DNA from: Oligoflexia bacterium
GTDB lineage: Bacteria; Bdellovibrionota; UBA1018
Assembly (NCBI GenBank): GCA_903858195.1
Contig: CAIOHW010000203.1
Location: forward strand, 1-32,782
Direction of reading: 5' to 3'
DNA length: 32,782 bases
The notes beneath the pieces are model-generated. The model was not told the origin of the DNA. It saw nothing but the letters and a program-made list of their open reading frames with translations, and did not search any database. Shown here piece after piece: positions 29,787 through 32,782 of this stretch (its first letter is position 1; every line of letters begins with the position of its first letter). The position numbers were made by a program, and so were the translations under genes.

Positions 29787-30708
29787 GCGCATGACTGCCG
29801 ACGAGATCGAAGCCCTTCCGCGGGGCACGACCGTCGTGTTTTTTCCGGTAGGCGCCCTCGAGGACCACGGCCCGCACCTTCCGGTCGGGCTTGACCTCGA
29901 CGAGGCCGAAGCCCTTTGCAGGCTTGCAGCCGAGAGGCTTGAGGCCGAAAACAAGGGTTGGGTCGGTGTGATCGCGCCGCGCGCTCCGGTCGCTGTCGAG
30001 ACCCACACAAGCTCTTGGGCTTTTGCCGTTCGCGGATACGTGCTGCGAGATTATCTCGTCGATGCAGGCTGGCCGTGGCTCAGGCAGGGATTTCGATTTC
30101 TGGTCTGCTTTGCCGGTAATCCAAGCCCTCGCAATCTGGTCGCGATCGAAGAGGCGGGGCGACTCCTCACCCGCCGCGCACGGCGCGCGCGCGGCAGGAT
30201 CCTGGAGTTCTTCAAGGGCTCAAGCTACGGCCCGCCTTCGCTCGTCTCGGGCCGATCGGGCGAGTCGCAGCCCGCCGATGTGTGGCCGGCGATCTTGGGC
30301 TCCGACCCAGACGAGCACGGAGGCAAGCGCGACACCTCGATGGCCCTATGGCTCTACCAAGACTCACCCCGAGAGCCGCGCTCGCTTCCTCCCGCATTTC
30401 CACGCAACGGCTCACGCTGGTCGCGCCTCATCGATCGCCTGCGCCACCGTCGATGGGGCTACTGGGGCGATCCATCGCAACCCGACATCGAGCACGCCCA
30501 GTCCCTGATCGAAGAAGAGCTCAAGGGTTTCTCGCTCCGGCTCCGGGCCTGGATCGAAGGCGCCAATCCCGACCGCGTCTTCGGCTCCTGGCATGCCCTC
30601 GTGCCGTCGAATCGCACGACCTTTCGGGCGTGGCTTCTTTTTGTCGCGATCCTGATCCTTGCTCTTCTTTACGTGCGCTCGGGTCTTCTGCCCACGATCG
30701 AAGGCTAG
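29770..30708 (+). CDS. Creatininase-like protein with C-terminal membrane anchor
   Basis: A 312-residue protein of the creatininase/creatinine amidohydrolase family. PVGALEDHGPHLPVGLDLDEA carries the Glu, His and Asp that bind the first metal. The usual second block (N-G-H-G-G-N or H-x-E-N) reads C-F-A-G-N-P-S-P-R-N, so its His is missing and the second metal site may be lost. The C-terminus has one hydrophobic helix (AWLLFVAILILALLYV), unusual for this family. The start is ambiguous: ATG at 29770 (GGAG three bases upstream) or GTG at 29761, both overlapping the amidohydrolase gene. Confidence 0.8.
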   Translation: MPRWLERMTADEIEALPRGTTVVFFPVGALEDHGPHLPVGLDLDEAEALCRLAAERLEAENKGWVGVIAPRAPVAVETHTSSWAFAVRGYVLRDYLVDAGWPWLRQGFRFLVCFAGNPSPRNLVAIEEAGRLLTRRARRARGRILEFFKGSSYGPPSLVSGRSGESQPADVWPAILGSDPDEHGGKRDTSMALWLYQDSPREPRSLPPAFPRNGSRWSRLIDRLRHRRWGYWGDPSQPDIEHAQSLIEEELKGFSLRLRAWIEGANPDRVFGSWHALVPSNRTTFRAWLLFVAILILALLYVRSGLLPTIEG

Positions 30709-30726
30709 GCCCTTGCCCCCCTGCCA

Positions 30727-32782
30727 TCACGGAAACAACAGCGACCAGGCCAGGGCCTTCTCCTGCAAGGGTGAAATGGCCTGCTGCAGGTCAACTGCCG
30801 CCAGGGCCTCCGAAACCCTGCCCCTCGCCTGAAGAAGAATCATCATCTCCGGGCGTGAGCCAAGCTGGTCTTCGAACAGTTCGGTTGGAGTCGGAAGCTC
30901 GACCACCGCATTTCCGAGTTTCACGCTCCAAGTCCCCTGCTCGTTCCACACGAACTTCCAGTTCTTGCGAGTCACCTTCCTGAGCATCGAAACATCATTG
31001 CTCAGGTTGAAGGCGACTGCGTAGGTAGCCACCGTCATTTGGGTTGCCGCAAGCTCCTGGTGCATCGAGTAGAGCACGAAGTTTCGGGCCAGCGTGGCGT
31101 TGCCCTGGATGAGGCATAGTGCGTTTGACGGGGCCTTCGAGCAGTCGGGAGTCTCATCCATGCGATCTCCGATTTCGGCGTAGAGGCCGGCAAGCGCCGC
31201 CTCGCCCGTGAGCACCGATTGCTGGGCGATTGCGATATCAAGCCAGTGGCGTGCACCTTCGAGGATCTGCCTTCCCTTCACGCTCCCGTAACTGGGGGGT
31301 GAGGCCAGGAGCTCATCGAGCGTCTTCACGCGCGGAAATCCGGATTCCTGACGCTCGATGAGATCGAAGTACGGCACGACCTGAAGCGCCCAATCGATGT
31401 ACTGCACCAGCGCATCGGGAGCGATCAGCTGGTTCATCAGGCCAGTGGCAAAACCGCCGCTGATGGCCTTTTGCAGGCGCAAATGCCTGGTCTTTTGGAC
31501 CAGATGGTCGCTCGTCCCGCTCGGCAGGGTGAGTGCCGCAAGCATCTGCAGCTCGCTCAAGCCCGCAGCAGCCTGGGTGGCCGGAGACAACGAGTAGTTG
31601 AGCAGCGGAAGGTAGGCTTCCGAGACAAACCTTCCATACGCACCATCCGGCCGCTCATAGCTCTGAAGTTGGAGCACGCTTGGGGCAAAAAACGGGCTGC
31701 TCAATGCCTCAACGATTCCAAGCTCACACTGGTTGAACTCCTGGCGGTACTCGGCAAAGTGCTTCCGGATGTTCTCCAGTGAGCTGCCGTTTCCATAGCT
31801 GGAGCGAGACCGGATGAAGCTGTCGCACTTCCAGAGGTCGCGAAGCAGGTCCGCCCGAAGCAAGACGCGGTTGTAGATGACATCCTTCTGGATCTCGGCC
31901 AGACGCTCCTGGGTCTGCTCATGGCTCTGCTCGATCTGCTCGGAGAGCTCCTGCAGGCCCTTGAACAACTTGCCCTGGCCGTCGAGGAGAAGATTCTGTC
32001 CCCGAATCAGGTGATTCAGCCCCTCAGCAAGGTTTTCCTGTCCCTGCGCAAGCTGCTTGAGCTTGCCCATGACCTGAATGTGGCGCACGGATCCCGTATC
32101 AGGCCGGCCAAATCCCACGACGCCAAGCACGCTAGAAGCTGCAGACAGATAGCCCGTCCCTGACACGGCGGCAGTGAACACCTTCACTCCGGCCCGCGCA
32201 GCCACGAGTGCATGCTGGATCTTTGCGGTTACCTTCCCGTCCATCTTGCCCAGGACTGCCGCCTGCAAGAGAAGCTCTGCTCCGTTCAGGTAGTCGGCTG
32301 CATGAGCCTCGAACTGCTGGCGCTTTTGAACGAGCTCGATCTTCTTGATCTCCTGCTCACGCTCCCGGGGGCTAAGGCCCGAGACCATCCCGCCCTTGAG
32401 CGCCCTGAGCTGCTCGGCCGGAGTCATGCGCCCGAAGGTAAAGGCCTCCAGAAACCCCATGGTCTTTGCCATCCGCTTCACATCGCCCTGAGTGCTCGCT
32501 GCTTCTTCGGCAAGCTCCTTCATGGAGTCTTGAATCTCTTTTTGAGTTTCGTTCATCCGGCTAAGTGACTCGTTCGTGGCGCGGGCGTAGTCCACGAGCG
32601 CACCCGAGAGGGCCATCACGCGCTCGCGATTGTCCTCGATGCTTGCGTCCTGATGTTCGTTTCTTTCGCGGTTATCGGCCTGATTCTTTGCCATTTGGCC
32701 CACGGCGGCTTCGGCAATGAATCCGACAAACGCGGCCCGCTTGGCGGCGCCATCGGCCGAACCCTCACTGCCATCCGAAAAC
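30727..32782 (-). CDS. Large helical coiled-coil protein of unknown function, 5' end beyond right edge
   Basis: At least 685 residues. The frame has no stop between a possible GTG at 32703 and the end of the window, and the added codons (AAKRAAFVGFIAEAAVGQ) look like coding sequence, so the true start is probably outside. The N-terminal part is a charged coiled coil. Then comes a helical region with a long apolar Gly/Ala/Ser-rich stretch (about VFTAAVSGTGYLSAASSVLGVVGFG). A second coiled coil follows (LAQGQENLAEGLNHLIRG, LLLDGQGKLFKGLQELSEQIE). The C-terminal 400 residues form a helical domain with few Cys. No signal peptide is visible in the part seen and no family is recognised. The layout recalls alpha-helical membrane-inserting proteins, but this is speculation. 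Confidence 0.75.
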   Translation of the reverse strand, partial: FSDGSEGSADGAAKRAAFVGFIAEAAVGQMAKNQADNRERNEHQDASIEDNRERVMALSGALVDYARATNESLSRMNETQKEIQDSMKELAEEAASTQGDVKRMAKTMGFLEAFTFGRMTPAEQLRALKGGMVSGLSPREREQEIKKIELVQKRQQFEAHAADYLNGAELLLQAAVLGKMDGKVTAKIQHALVAARAGVKVFTAAVSGTGYLSAASSVLGVVGFGRPDTGSVRHIQVMGKLKQLAQGQENLAEGLNHLIRGQNLLLDGQGKLFKGLQELSEQIEQSHEQTQERLAEIQKDVIYNRVLLRADLLRDLWKCDSFIRSRSSYGNGSSLENIRKHFAEYRQEFNQCELGIVEALSSPFFAPSVLQLQSYERPDGAYGRFVSEAYLPLLNYSLSPATQAAAGLSELQMLAALTLPSGTSDHLVQKTRHLRLQKAISGGFATGLMNQLIAPDALVQYIDWALQVVPYFDLIERQESGFPRVKTLDELLASPPSYGSVKGRQILEGARHWLDIAIAQQSVLTGEAALAGLYAEIGDRMDETPDCSKAPSNALCLIQGNATLARNFVLYSMHQELAATQMTVATYAVAFNLSNDVSMLRKVTRKNWKFVWNEQGTWSVKLGNAVVELPTPTELFEDQLGSRPEMMILLQARGRVSEALAAVDLQQAISPLQEKALAWSLLFP

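Noticed and set aside
29148..30008. 286-codon minus-strand frame opposite the amidohydrolase and creatininase genes
   Set aside because: It spans the junction of two well-supported genes and shows no motifs.
1..32782. CRISPR array, prophage, transposon or classic defence system
   Set aside because: No regularly spaced repeats, integrase, transposase, terminal inverted repeats or tRNA attachment site was seen; the gene content is housekeeping, envelope and motility.

Overview
The window (about 60% GC by eye) looks like chromosomal DNA of a motile Gram-negative bacterium, most likely a member of the Bdellovibrionota/Oligoflexia or a related delta-type lineage. The grounds are three tandem short flagellins starting MGLRINTN, a lipoprotein made of RCC1-type Cys-Trp-Gly repeats, a heptose adenylyltransferase (so LPS is made), lipoboxes and a predicted beta-barrel protein. 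Placement is inference from style, not from a marker gene. No rRNA, tRNA, insertion sequence, prophage or CRISPR array was seen. Genes are densely packed, with ATGA/TGATG junctions and many convergent genes whose 3' ends overlap. Layout: 1-5700 holds the 5' part of RNase R (running off the left edge), a small lipoprotein, a two-gene SDR-pteridine synthase operon, a DUF423 membrane protein, an FHA membrane protein, and a GNAT acetyltransferase coupled to an AEC-type carrier. 5800-10400 is the motility block: a small RAMA-like protein with a strong terminator, three flagellin genes each with a long leader, and a sugar epimerase-like gene 14 bp after the third flagellin. 10330-14600 holds an unknown protein, a receiver-domain protein with a PopZ-like tail, nadC-birA, and rph. 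14550-18724 holds a 1006-residue RCC1-repeat lipoprotein and a divergent outer-membrane protein. 18800-25770 holds a small Cys/His protein behind a near-perfect sigma28 promoter, a secreted M14 carboxypeptidase, the mltD-like/udk/rnj operon and an orphan peptide-binding protein. 25765-30708 holds rsmE, an RDD protein, the heptose adenylyltransferase, a single-domain response regulator, a membrane protein, an amidohydrolase and a membrane-anchored creatininase-like protein. The right edge holds a large coiled-coil protein whose start lies beyond the window. The most coherent signal is a possible flagellar regulatory layer. All three flagellin leaders contain an A-N-G-G-A core that can sit in a six-base hairpin loop close to the ribosome-binding site, the form recognised by CsrA/RsmA. 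Flagellin 1 has two such hairpins and a sigma28-like promoter, and a small Cys/His protein 10 kb away has an even better sigma28 promoter. Other points of interest are a pteridine synthase homologue lacking the usual catalytic Cys and His next to an SDR, a receiver domain fused to a PopZ-like C-terminus, and a 12-bp minisatellite that encodes the tails of two different proteins on opposite strands.
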